Under the pieces are notes generated by a model. It made no database searches. It saw only the letters and a program-made list of their open reading frames with translations, and was not told where the DNA came from. From NCBI RefSeq assembly GCF_000732615.1, contig NZ_JPGL01000072.1, forward strand, positions 1 through 51,739: a stretch of 51,739 nucleotides of DNA, given 5' to 3'. This DNA is from Burkholderia paludis. GTDB lineage: Bacteria; Pseudomonadota; Gammaproteobacteria; Burkholderiales; Burkholderiaceae. This document shows positions 44,159-51,739 of the stretch, piece by piece. Numbering within the stretch: the first letter of the stretch is position 1; every line of letters begins with the position of its first letter. The translations under genes were made by a program, and so were the position numbers.

Positions 44159-45247
44159 ATGACACTGCAGAAATCCTCGCGCGCCGCTGCCGGCGCGTTC
44201 CGCAAGCTTGCGCTGGCCGCCAGCGTCGCCGGCCTGATGGGCGCCGCGTTGCCCGCGCACGCGGCGAGCGCGGTCGTGCTCTATACGGCAGACGGCCTCG
44301 AGAATCTCTATCGCGATGTGCTGCCGGCGTTCGAGAAGAAGGAAGGCGTCAAGGTCAACATCGTGACGGCAGGCAGCGGCGAGGTCGTGAACCGCGCGAA
44401 CATCGAGAAGAATTCCCCGAAGGCGGACGTGATCGTCACGCTGCCGCCGTTCATCCAGCAAGCTGGCCAGATGGGCCTGCTGCAGCCGTACCAGAGCGTG
44501 AACTACAAGAACGTGCCGGCCATCGCGAAGGCCGAGGACGGCACGTGGGCGACGTTCGTGAACAACTACTTCTCGTTCGCGATCAACCCGGACGTCGTGA
44601 AGAGCCAGCCGAAGACGTTCGCCGACCTGCTGTCGCCGGCCTACGCCGGCAAGGTCGCGTACTCGAACCCGGCCACGGCCGGCGACGGCATGGCCGTGCT
44701 GATCCTGACGACTTCGCTGATGGGCGAGGACAAGGCGTTCGACTACCTCGCGAAGCTGTCGCAGAGCGTGAAGTTCCATACGAAGGGCACCGGTTACCTG
44801 AACGTGCTGCTGTCGCGTAACGAGATCAGCGTCGCGAACGGCGACCTGCAGATGGATCTCGACGACGCCGAACACGGCGCGCTGTCCGTCAAGCCGATCT
44901 TCCTGGCCGCGAAGGACGGCGACCAGCCGACCACGTTCCAGCTCCCGTACGGCATCGGCCTGATCAAGAGCGGCCCGAACCAGGACGTGGGCAAGAAGCT
45001 GATCGACTACCTGATGTCGACGGACGTGCAGTCGAAGGTGCCGGACATGTTCGGCATCCCGGGCCGCACCGACGTGCCGCTGACGGGCAAGAACGGCGAG
45101 GCGGTCAAGAAGGCGATTGCCGGCGTGAAGCTGATTCCGGTCGACTGGTCCCAGGTGATGGCGAAGAAGCCGGTGTGGATCGAGCGCTGGAAGAAGGACG
45201 TGATCGGCAGCTCGGGCAAGCAGCTCGACGTCGTCAAGCCGAAGTGA
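44159..45247 (+). CDS. phnS: 2-aminoethylphosphonate ABC transporter substrate-binding protein
   Basis: This periplasmic protein of 362 residues has a signal peptide that ends near AHA|ASAVVL and the iron/phosphonate-type binding fold (family SBP_bac). Segments are TAGSGEVVNRANIEKNSPKADVIV, NPATAGDGMAVLIL and PYGIGLIKSGPNQD. CGGAGAAG precedes ATG 44159. It begins the phnSTUV operon, whose family members import 2-aminoethylphosphonate. A folded leader lies just upstream. Confidence 0.92.
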   Translation: MTLQKSSRAAAGAFRKLALAASVAGLMGAALPAHAASAVVLYTADGLENLYRDVLPAFEKKEGVKVNIVTAGSGEVVNRANIEKNSPKADVIVTLPPFIQQAGQMGLLQPYQSVNYKNVPAIAKAEDGTWATFVNNYFSFAINPDVVKSQPKTFADLLSPAYAGKVAYSNPATAGDGMAVLILTTSLMGEDKAFDYLAKLSQSVKFHTKGTGYLNVLLSRNEISVANGDLQMDLDDAEHGALSVKPIFLAAKDGDQPTTFQLPYGIGLIKSGPNQDVGKKLIDYLMSTDVQSKVPDMFGIPGRTDVPLTGKNGEAVKKAIAGVKLIPVDWSQVMAKKPVWIERWKKDVIGSSGKQLDVVKPK

Positions 45248-45269
45248 TCGGCGCGCGCCGCCTGTATTC

Positions 45270-46385
45270 GTGAGCAAGAGGATGAACCCGGTGGAAACCG
45301 CCCTGACCCATCCCGGCGCATTCGGCGCCGCCGAACCGCAAGCGACGCTGCGGTCCGGCGCGCCGGGCGGCGTGCAGATCGAACACCTGAGCGTGCGCTA
45401 CGGCGCACGCACGGTGCTGGAAGATCTGTCGCTGTCCATCGGCGCCGGTGAATTTCTGACCGTGCTCGGCAAGAGCGGCTGCGGCAAGACCACGCTGCTG
45501 CGTTTCATCGCCGGGTTCGTGAAGGCCGACGGCCTGACCGGCACGCTGACCGTGGCCGGACGCGACCTGACCTATGCGCCGCCGCACAAGCGCAATCTCG
45601 GCCTGCTGTTCCAGAACTACGCGCTGTTCCCGCACCTGTCGGTGTTCGAGAACGTCGCATTCGGGCTGCGCGCACGCGGCATGGCGTCGTCGGAAGTGAC
45701 GCGCCGCGTCGCCGACGCGCTGAAGCTCGTGCAGCTCGGCGACGCGGGCCATCATCTGCCCGCGCAACTGTCGGGCGGGATGCAGCAGCGCGTCGCGCTG
45801 GCACGCGCGCTCGTGATCGAGCCGGACGTGCTGCTGCTCGACGAGCCGCTGTCGGCGCTCGACGCCAACCTGCGCGCGTCGGTGCGCAGCGAACTGAAGG
45901 CGCTGCACGAGCGCCTGCCGAACCTGACCGTCGTCTGCGTGACGCACGACCGCGACGACGCGCTCGTGCTGTCCGACCGCGCGTTGCTGATGCGCGACGG
46001 CCACATCGCGCAGCTCGGCACGCCGCAGCAGTTGTACGACGCGCCGCGTGACGGCTACGTCGCCCGCTATCTCGGCCCCGCGAACCTGCTGCCGCCGCAC
46101 GTGATCTTCCCGCTCGGCGATCCGCGCCACGAAGTGCGCGGCAAGGTGGCCTGCGTGCGCCCCGAGCGCCTGACCGTGATGCCGCCCGCCGCGGGCGGGC
46201 TGCACGGCACGGTGTCGTCGGTCGAATGGCAGGGCGCGGACCTGTCGATCGCGGTCACGATCGATGCGGCGCCCGACGAGCCCGTGCGCGTGACGATGCA
46301 ACGCGGCCGCGGCGCGGCCCCCGAGCGCGGTGCGCGCGTTTCCCTGCATTGCGAGGCAGACGATGTCGTCCTTATCGAGCCCTGA
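45270..46385 (+). CDS. phnT: 2-aminoethylphosphonate ABC transporter ATP-binding protein
   Basis: This ATPase of 371 residues has Walker A GKSGCGKT, signature LSGGMQQR and Walker B VLLLDEP, followed by a C-terminal TOBE-like region. It begins at a GTG at 45270; an ATG four codons later (45282) is an alternative with an overly close purine site, so the start is uncertain. It lies 22 bp after phnS and overlaps phnU by 23 bp. It should energise 2-aminoethylphosphonate import. Confidence 0.9.
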   Translation: MSKRMNPVETALTHPGAFGAAEPQATLRSGAPGGVQIEHLSVRYGARTVLEDLSLSIGAGEFLTVLGKSGCGKTTLLRFIAGFVKADGLTGTLTVAGRDLTYAPPHKRNLGLLFQNYALFPHLSVFENVAFGLRARGMASSEVTRRVADALKLVQLGDAGHHLPAQLSGGMQQRVALARALVIEPDVLLLDEPLSALDANLRASVRSELKALHERLPNLTVVCVTHDRDDALVLSDRALLMRDGHIAQLGTPQQLYDAPRDGYVARYLGPANLLPPHVIFPLGDPRHEVRGKVACVRPERLTVMPPAAGGLHGTVSSVEWQGADLSIAVTIDAAPDEPVRVTMQRGRGAAPERGARVSLHCEADDVVLIEP

Positions 46386-47283
46386 AGCCGGCCTGCCGCC
46401 GCACGTGCTTGCGTCGGCCGCCGCACATGCCGCCGCCGCGCGCCGCCGCAAGCGCATGGGCGACCTGCACCTCGCCGCGCTTGCGATCGTCGTGCTCGGC
46501 CCGCTCGTCGTCTATCCGCTGGTGCGGCTGGTGCTGCTGAGCGTGTCGGGCGATCACGGGCTGAGCCTGGCCGCGTACCGCACGTTCTTCGGCAACCCCG
46601 ATACGCGCGACGTGCTGGTGACGACGCTCGGCGTGCTGTTCGCGAGCGCCGGCACGGCCTCCGTGCTCGGCGTGCTGCTGGCCGCGCTGCTGTTCTTCAA
46701 GCCGTTTCCCGGCGCGTCGCTCGTCACGCGCTTCCTGGAGCTGTACGTCGCGTTCCCGTCGTTCCTGGTCGCGTTCACGCTGATCTTCCTGTACGGCTCG
46801 CAAGGGTCGATCAGCATCGCGCTGCAGCACCTGTTCCACCTGGAGGAGCCGCCGCTGAACTTCCTGTTCGGCATCGGCGGCGTGATTCTCGCGCAGACCG
46901 TGTTCTATACGCCGTTCGTCGTGCGGCCGACGCTCGCGTCGTTCGCCACGCTCGATCTGCGGCTGATCGAAGCCGCGCGCAGCCTCGGCGCGTCCGGCTG
47001 GATGCTCGCGCGCCGCGTCGTGCTGCCGATCGCGTGGCCGGGCATCGCCGCGGGCACCGTGCTGTGCTTCCTGCTGACGCTGAACGAGTTCGGGATTCTG
47101 CTCGTGCTGGGCAGCGCGCGGCTCGTTACGCTGCCGGTCGCGATCTACAGCAGCGCGACCGTCGACCTCGATTTGCCGACCGCGTCGGCCGGCGCGGTCG
47201 TGATGCTGGCGTTGTCGCTGGCGCTTTATGCGGTTTATCGCCGGGTGAACCGGCGTGCGACGGGAGGGAACGATGGCCGCTGA
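46363..47283 (+). CDS. phnU: 2-aminoethylphosphonate ABC transporter permease
   Basis: This inner-membrane permease of 306 residues has about six hydrophobic segments and the coupling loop EAARSLGASGWMLARRVVLP. GAGG lies 6 nt before ATG 46363, which is preferred over an ATG 11 codons upstream. It overlaps phnT by 23 bp and phnV by 11 bp. It is one half of the membrane channel with PhnV. Confidence 0.9.
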   Translation: MSSLSSPEAGLPPHVLASAAAHAAAARRRKRMGDLHLAALAIVVLGPLVVYPLVRLVLLSVSGDHGLSLAAYRTFFGNPDTRDVLVTTLGVLFASAGTASVLGVLLAALLFFKPFPGASLVTRFLELYVAFPSFLVAFTLIFLYGSQGSISIALQHLFHLEEPPLNFLFGIGGVILAQTVFYTPFVVRPTLASFATLDLRLIEAARSLGASGWMLARRVVLPIAWPGIAAGTVLCFLLTLNEFGILLVLGSARLVTLPVAIYSSATVDLDLPTASAGAVVMLALSLALYAVYRRVNRRATGGNDGR

Positions 47284-48133
47284 ATTCCGTATCGGGCAAG
47301 CCGTGCCGCGCCACCGGATCGGCTGGAGCGACACGCTGCTCAAACATGCGTCGCGCGTGGCGCTCGCGCTGGCCGCGTTCGCGTGCTTCTGGTTGTTCGT
47401 GCTGCCCGTCGTCGTCGTCGCGCTGTCGAGCGTGTCGACGCAGTGGTCGGGCACGATTCTGCCCGCCGGCTACAGCCTGCGCTGGTTCGAGCGGCTCGGG
47501 TCGCCGGAATACGATGCGCTGCTGACGAGCCTCGAGATCGGCTTCGGCGTGTCGGCGTTCGGCACGATGCTCGGGCTGTGGCTCGCGCTTGCGCTCGAAG
47601 GGCGCGACCGGCGCGGCCTGGGCGCGGTGGTCGACGCGCTCGTGATGGTGCCGAACGGCGTGCCGAGCGTGGTGCTCGGGCTGGCGGTGCTGATTGCGTA
47701 TCACCAGAAGCCGCTCGACCTGTCGAGCTCGGCGGCGATCGTCGTGCTCGTGCAGCTCGCGCTGATCCTGCCGTTCTGCTATCGCTGCGCGGCCGCCGCG
47801 CTGCGGCCGGAGCTGACCGTGCTGCGCGAAGCGGCGGCGAGCCTCGGCGCGCCGCCCGCGATGGTGCTGCGCCGCGTGCTGCTGCCGCAGCTCGTGCCGG
47901 CGCTGCGCGCGAGCCTCGCGCTCGGTTTCGCGCTGTCGCTCGGCGAGCTTGGCGCGACGCTGACGGTTTATCCGCCCGGCTTCGCGACCGTGCCGATCGT
48001 CGTGATCGGTCAGGTGGAGCGGGGGTATTACCTTCCGGCATCGGCGCTGTCGCTGCTGATGCTCGGCGCGTCGCTCGCGGCGCTGCTGCTGATCGCCGCG
48101 CGTGTGCCGCGCGGCAAGCGGGCGGCATCATGA
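47273..48133 (+). CDS. phnV: 2-aminoethylphosphonate ABC transporter permease
   Basis: This permease of 286 residues has about six hydrophobic segments and the coupling loop REAAASLGAPPAMVLRRVLLP. GGGAGG lies 6 nt before ATG 47273, supporting it over an ATG six codons upstream. It overlaps phnU by 11 bp and phnA by 4 bp, so the transporter and the hydrolase are made together. Confidence 0.9.
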   Translation: MAAEFRIGQAVPRHRIGWSDTLLKHASRVALALAAFACFWLFVLPVVVVALSSVSTQWSGTILPAGYSLRWFERLGSPEYDALLTSLEIGFGVSAFGTMLGLWLALALEGRDRRGLGAVVDALVMVPNGVPSVVLGLAVLIAYHQKPLDLSSSAAIVVLVQLALILPFCYRCAAAALRPELTVLREAAASLGAPPAMVLRRVLLPQLVPALRASLALGFALSLGELGATLTVYPPGFATVPIVVIGQVERGYYLPASALSLLMLGASLAALLLIAARVPRGKRAAS

Positions 48134-49437
48134 ACGCCGCGTTCGCATTGCGCCAGCCCGGCGAAGCGGGCGCGACCGGCGCATCGACGGAGCTTGCGGG
48201 ACGTTCCGTCGACGTCAACGGCCGGCATTACCGGCTGCCGGTCGAACCGACCGTCGTCGTCTGCGTCGACGGCTGCGAGTACGACTACCTCGAACGTGCC
48301 GTGGAAGCGGGCGTCGCGCCGTTCATCGGCCGGATGATCGCGGAAGGCACGGCCTGGCGCGCCGATTGTGTCGTGCCGACCTTCACCAACCCGAACAACC
48401 TGTCGATCGTCTGCGGCGTGCCGCCGTCGGTCCACGGGATCTGCGGCAACTATTTCTGGGATCCGGCCGCCGACGGCGGGCGCGGTGCCGAAGTGATGAT
48501 GAACGACCCGGCCTACCTGCGGGCCGGCACGCTGCTCGCGGCGGCGTCCGACGCCGGTGCGCGGGTGGCCGTCGTGACCGCGAAGGACAAGCTGCGCCGG
48601 CTGCTCGGCTGGCAGCTGAACGGCATCTGCTTCTCCGCCGAGAAGGCCGCGCAGGCGAATCTCGCCGAAAACGGCATCGTCGACGTGCTCGACTGGGTCG
48701 GCCTGCCGTCGCCGAACGTCTACAGCGCGGCGCTGTCCGAATTTGTGTTCGCGGCCGGCGTGCGGCTCGCGCAGACGCGCCAGGTCGACCTGATGTACCT
48801 GTCGACCACCGACTACGTGCAGCACAAGTGCGAGCCCGGCAGTGCCGGCGCGAACGCGTTCTACGCGATGATGGACGGCTATCTCGCGCAGCTCGACGCG
48901 CTCGGCTGGGCGATCGGGCTCACGGCCGACCACGGGATGAATGCGAAGCACGATCCCGCGACGGGCCGGCCGAACGTGATCTACCTGCAGGATGCGTTCG
49001 ACGGCTGGTACGGCGCGCAGGCGGCGCGCGTGATCCTGCCGATTACCGATCCGTACGTCGTGCATCATGGCGCGCTCGGTTCGTTTGCGACGATCTACCT
49101 GGCTACGGGCGTCGACCGGGCCGAGGCGATGTGGCGCGTGGGCGGCCTCGACGGCGTCGAGCTCGTGCTCGACAACGCGGAAGCCGCCGCACGCTTCGAA
49201 TTGCCGGCCGACCGGATCGGCGATCTCGTCGTGATCGGACGCCGCGACATGACGCTCGGCACGCGCGAGCGCGAACACGACCTGTCGGGCCTCACGGTGC
49301 CGTTGCGCTCGCATGGCGGCGTGTCGGAGCAGGAAGTGCCGCTGTTGTTCAATCGCCGTATCGAGCGGGACGATCCCGCGCGTCGCCCGCGCAACTTCGA
49401 CGTGTTCGATTTCGTGCTGAACCGGGTCGCGACATGA
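48130..49437 (+). CDS. phnA: phosphonoacetate hydrolase
   Basis: This enzyme of 435 residues belongs to the alkaline phosphatase superfamily and splits phosphonoacetate to acetate and phosphate. The two-metal site is complete: D47 in VCVDGCEYD, nucleophile T86 in PTFTNPNN, D and H in STTDYVQHKC, DH in TADHGMNAKH and H in RSHGGVSEQ. It starts in an ATGA overlap with phnV and overlaps phnY in the same way. It uses the product of PhnY. Confidence 0.94.
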   Translation: MNAAFALRQPGEAGATGASTELAGRSVDVNGRHYRLPVEPTVVVCVDGCEYDYLERAVEAGVAPFIGRMIAEGTAWRADCVVPTFTNPNNLSIVCGVPPSVHGICGNYFWDPAADGGRGAEVMMNDPAYLRAGTLLAAASDAGARVAVVTAKDKLRRLLGWQLNGICFSAEKAAQANLAENGIVDVLDWVGLPSPNVYSAALSEFVFAAGVRLAQTRQVDLMYLSTTDYVQHKCEPGSAGANAFYAMMDGYLAQLDALGWAIGLTADHGMNAKHDPATGRPNVIYLQDAFDGWYGAQAARVILPITDPYVVHHGALGSFATIYLATGVDRAEAMWRVGGLDGVELVLDNAEAAARFELPADRIGDLVVIGRRDMTLGTREREHDLSGLTVPLRSHGGVSEQEVPLLFNRRIERDDPARRPRNFDVFDFVLNRVAT

Positions 49438-50888
49438 TGGCTCATCCCCGACACGATCACCCGGCGTTCCGCGCCGAAACGCTGCGCTGGTGCGGCACGC
49501 GCGCGGCGCGCGAACGCACGCTCGACGTCATGGACCCTTACACGGGCACGCGCGTCGGGACGGCGCCGCTGGCAAGCGTTGACGACGTGCGCGCGGCGTT
49601 CGACTACGCGATGGCGTACCGGCCGACGCTGACGCGCTACGAGCGTTCGCAGATCCTCGAGCGTGCGGCCGCGCTGCTGCGCGAGCGTACCGAGGAAGCG
49701 TCCGACCTGATCACGCTCGAATCGGGGCTGTCGAAACAGGATTCGCGCTACGAGATCGGCCGGGTTGCCGACGTGCTGAAGTTCGCGGCGGTCGAGGCGT
49801 TGCGCGACGACGCGCAAAGCTTCTCGTGCGACCTGACGCCCCACGGCAAGGCGCGGCGCGTGTTCTCGCAGCGGCAGCCCCTCGACGGGGTGATCGTCGC
49901 GATTACCCCGTTCAATCATCCGATGAACCAGGTGGCGCACAAGATCGCGCCGGCGATCGCGACCAACAACCGGGTGATCGTGAAGCCGTCCGAGAAGGTG
50001 CCGCTGTCGGCGTTCTATCTGGCCGACCTGCTGTACGAGGCGGGGTTGCCGGAGCCGATGCTGCAGGTGCTGACCGGCGATCCGCGCGAGATCGCGGACG
50101 AGCTCGTCACCCATCCGCATGCGTCGCTGATTACATTTACGGGCGGCGTGGCGATCGGCAAGGCCATCGCCGCGCGGGCCGGCTACCGCCGCATCGTGCT
50201 GGAACTGGGCGGCAACGATCCGCTGATCGTCCTCGAGGACGCGGATCTCGAGCGCGCGGCGTCGCTGGCGGTGCTCGGGTCGTACCGGAATTCGGGCCAG
50301 CGCTGTACGGCCGTCAAGCGCATGCTGGTGCAGCGCTCGATCGCGCCCGCCTTCACCGAGTTGCTGGTCGAGAAGACGCGCGCATGGAAATACGGCGATC
50401 CGTTCGATCCCGCGAACGAAATGGGCACGGTGATCGACGAAGAGGCGGCGCGGCTGTTCGAGGCGCGGGTCGGGGAGGCGGTCGCGCAGGGCGCGCGCCT
50501 GCTGACCGGCAACGTGCGGCGCGGCGCGCTGTATGCGCCGACCGTGCTCGACAACGTCGATCCGTCGATGACGATCGTGCGCGAGGAGACTTTCGGCCCC
50601 GTTTCGCCGGTGATCACGTTCGACACGATCGACGACGCGATCCGCATCAGCAACGGCACGGCGTTCGGGCTGTCGTCGGGGGTCTGTACGGACAGCACGG
50701 CGGCGGTCGTGCGGTTCGTGAACGAGCTGAACGTCGGTACGGTGAATGTGTGGGAAGTACCCGGATACCGGATCGAGCTGTCGCCGTTCGGCGGGATCAA
50801 GGATTCCGGGCTCGGTTACAAGGAAGGCGTGCAGGAGGCGATGAAGAGCTTCACGAACCTGAAGACGTTTTCGCTGCCTTGGGAGTAG
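49434..50888 (+). CDS. phnY: phosphonoacetaldehyde dehydrogenase
   Basis: This aldehyde dehydrogenase of 484 residues oxidises phosphonoacetaldehyde, made by PhnW, to phosphonoacetate for PhnA. It has ITPFNHPMNQVAHK, the nucleotide-site TFTGGVAIGKA, catalytic glutamate in LELGGNDPL and catalytic cysteine in NSGQRCTAVKR. The start overlaps the phnA stop as ATGA (a second ATG follows directly). The HD-domain gene begins 4 bp after its stop. Confidence 0.93.
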   Translation: MMAHPRHDHPAFRAETLRWCGTRAARERTLDVMDPYTGTRVGTAPLASVDDVRAAFDYAMAYRPTLTRYERSQILERAAALLRERTEEASDLITLESGLSKQDSRYEIGRVADVLKFAAVEALRDDAQSFSCDLTPHGKARRVFSQRQPLDGVIVAITPFNHPMNQVAHKIAPAIATNNRVIVKPSEKVPLSAFYLADLLYEAGLPEPMLQVLTGDPREIADELVTHPHASLITFTGGVAIGKAIAARAGYRRIVLELGGNDPLIVLEDADLERAASLAVLGSYRNSGQRCTAVKRMLVQRSIAPAFTELLVEKTRAWKYGDPFDPANEMGTVIDEEAARLFEARVGEAVAQGARLLTGNVRRGALYAPTVLDNVDPSMTIVREETFGPVSPVITFDTIDDAIRISNGTAFGLSSGVCTDSTAAVVRFVNELNVGTVNVWEVPGYRIELSPFGGIKDSGLGYKEGVQEAMKSFTNLKTFSLPWE

Positions 50889-50892
50889 ACGA

Positions 50893-51444
50893 ATGGCATT
50901 GACGGTGCAAGAGATCCACGGGCTGTATCGCGAGCATGGCCATGTGGCCTATAGCGGCGAGCCGGTCACGCAACTCGAACATGCGCTGCAGAGCGGCTTG
51001 CTGGCGGAAGAGGCGGGCGCCGGCGAGGCGCTGGTCGCGGCGGCCTTTCTGCACGATCTCGGTCATCTGCTGAATCGCCAGGGTGAAACGCCGAGCGCGC
51101 GCGGGATCGACGATCTGCATCAGTACTATGTGCTGCCGTTTCTGCGGCCGCTGTTTTCCGACGCGGTGCTGGAGCCGATCCGGCTGCACGTCGACGCGAA
51201 GCGCTGCCTGTGCCGCACGGACGCCGGCTACTTCGAGAGCCTGTCGCCGGATTCGGTGCGCAGCCTCGCGCTGCAGGGCGGCGTCTTCAGCGAGGAGGAG
51301 ACGGCGGCGTTCCTGCAGCGCCCGTTCGCGGCGGACGCACTGCGTCTGCGCCGCTGGGACGATACGGCGAAGGAGGAAGGCAAGACGACGCCGGATCTCG
51401 ATCACTATATGGAGATCGTCGCGCGCCAGGCGCGCGCGGCCTGA
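50893..51444 (+). CDS. HD-domain protein of phosphonate operons (PhnZ-like)
   Basis: This protein of 183 residues has the HD metal pattern: H in TQLEHALQS, HD in FLHDLGHLL, H in IRLHVDAKRC and a late D in WDDTAKEEG. It matches the HD proteins seen in phosphonate-degradation operons and related to PhnZ, a mixed-valent di-iron oxygenase. PhnZ normally acts with the dioxygenase PhnY* on 2-aminoethylphosphonate; no PhnY* gene is present here. It begins 4 bp after phnY. Its own substrate in this hydrolytic operon is unknown. Confidence 0.88.
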   Translation: MALTVQEIHGLYREHGHVAYSGEPVTQLEHALQSGLLAEEAGAGEALVAAAFLHDLGHLLNRQGETPSARGIDDLHQYYVLPFLRPLFSDAVLEPIRLHVDAKRCLCRTDAGYFESLSPDSVRSLALQGGVFSEEETAAFLQRPFAADALRLRRWDDTAKEEGKTTPDLDHYMEIVARQARAA

Positions 51445-51462
51445 CGGTTCGGCCTCGTCTTT

Positions 51463-51505
51463 ATGAAGCCCCGCACGCGGCAGCGTGCGGGGCTTCATAT
51501 TTTTT
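51463..51505 (+). terminator. intrinsic terminator of the phosphonate operon
   Basis: ATGAAGCCCCGCACGC and GCGTGCGGGGCTTCAT form a 16-bp perfect stem with a GGCA loop, followed by a T-tract. Confidence 0.95.
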
Positions 51506-51515
51506 GAGAAACCCC

Positions 51516-51544
51516 TTGCGCGATTCGAGGCAGGTACCTACAAT
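51516..51544 (+). promoter_or_regulatory. upstream promoter of a rightward transcript
   Basis: TTGCGC and TACAAT are separated by 17 bp, just downstream of the phosphonate terminator. It points rightward, like the second promoter at 51676. Confidence 0.5.
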
Positions 51545-51675
51545 CACGCCTCTTTCGCGCTAACGGAAACACGGCGCGGAAGGGGAAGCGAAGCTGGTGG
51601 TGTGCTGCAGTCCGGAGTGCGCAACTGGCCCAGGAAGTTGAACCCCGCAGTCGCAACGAAGCAGTAAAAAAGTTG

Positions 51676-51704
51676 TTGACGAGCTGCGAAACACGGTTCA
51701 TAAT
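51676..51704 (+). promoter_or_regulatory. strong promoter resembling rRNA operon promoters
   Basis: TTGACG and CATAAT are separated by 17 bp, with an A-rich tract upstream (AAAAAAG) and a GC-containing discriminator (CTCGC) downstream. This layout and wording match Burkholderia rrn promoters as I know them. The transcript start would be near 51711 and the gene lies outside the window. Confidence 0.65.
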
Positions 51705-51739
51705 CTCGCTTCTCTGCTGCTGAAAACGCAGCGCTGCTG

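Overview
The window is high-GC, gene-dense DNA that reads as Burkholderia, probably the B. cepacia complex. The support is codon use, very short spacers, and familiar betaproteobacterial gene sets: quiC/aroQ/aroE quinate use, the phnWSTUV-phnA-phnY phosphonate cluster, a Zur-type zinc-starvation cluster, and galactarate catabolism. This assignment is inference from family knowledge; no 16S gene is inside the window. No phage, IS element, CRISPR array or tRNA was seen. Most of the window is accessory catabolism typical of a secondary chromosome.

Layout, left to right. (1) 109-960: an alpha/beta hydrolase. (2) 1232-6494: a 2-hydroxycarboxylate transporter controlled by a DctB/DctD-like kinase and sigma-54 activator, with a near-perfect -24/-12 promoter and two upstream palindromes in front of the transporter, followed by a DUF3579 gene. 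(3) 6697-12903: a six-gene operon with a MetQ-like binding protein, an FMN monooxygenase, MetN-like and MetI-like subunits, a ferritin-like protein and an acyl-CoA-dehydrogenase-like flavoprotein, probably for uptake and desulfurisation of an organosulfur compound. (4) 12920-13741: an exported protein of unknown role. (5) 13865-18638: a zinc-starvation operon (COG0523 GTPase, FolE2, QueD-like protein, gamma-carbonic anhydrase-like protein, dihydroorotase paralog) behind a 37-bp AT-rich palindrome. (6) 18672-19955: an Lrp regulator divergent from a LysE exporter. (7) 20131-21806: a DUF2167 protein coupled to a membrane M50 peptidase.

(8) 21885-28311: galactarate/glucarate catabolism, with an MFS transporter, ketoglutarate semialdehyde dehydrogenase, KdgD and GarD arranged as two divergent pairs that share a possible operator. 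(9) 28350-31576: an Lrp regulator divergent from a branched-chain-type binding protein, which is translationally coupled to an unusual peptide deformylase-class IV aminotransferase fusion. (10) 31866-34328: a FucU-like mutarotase, a DoxX protein and an MHS-family transporter. (11) 34643-37524: a second orphan Liv-type binding protein divergent from a PAS-AraC regulator across a spacer with a long imperfect inverted repeat, then a small winged-helix-like ORF. (12) 37811-42634: quinate/shikimate catabolism (QuiC-HPPD fusion, AroQ, AroE-like, MFS transporter).

(13) 42747-51444: 2-aminoethylphosphonate catabolism: PhnW, the PhnSTUV transporter, PhnA, PhnY and a PhnZ-like HD protein, with a structured leader in front of phnS. 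(14) 51516-51739: two tandem strong promoters resembling Burkholderia rRNA operon promoters, so an rrn operon may begin just past the right edge.

The most unusual items are the deformylase-aminotransferase fusion, the organosulfur operon with its ferritin-like protein, the complete sigma-54 control region, and the possible structured RNA upstream of phnS.
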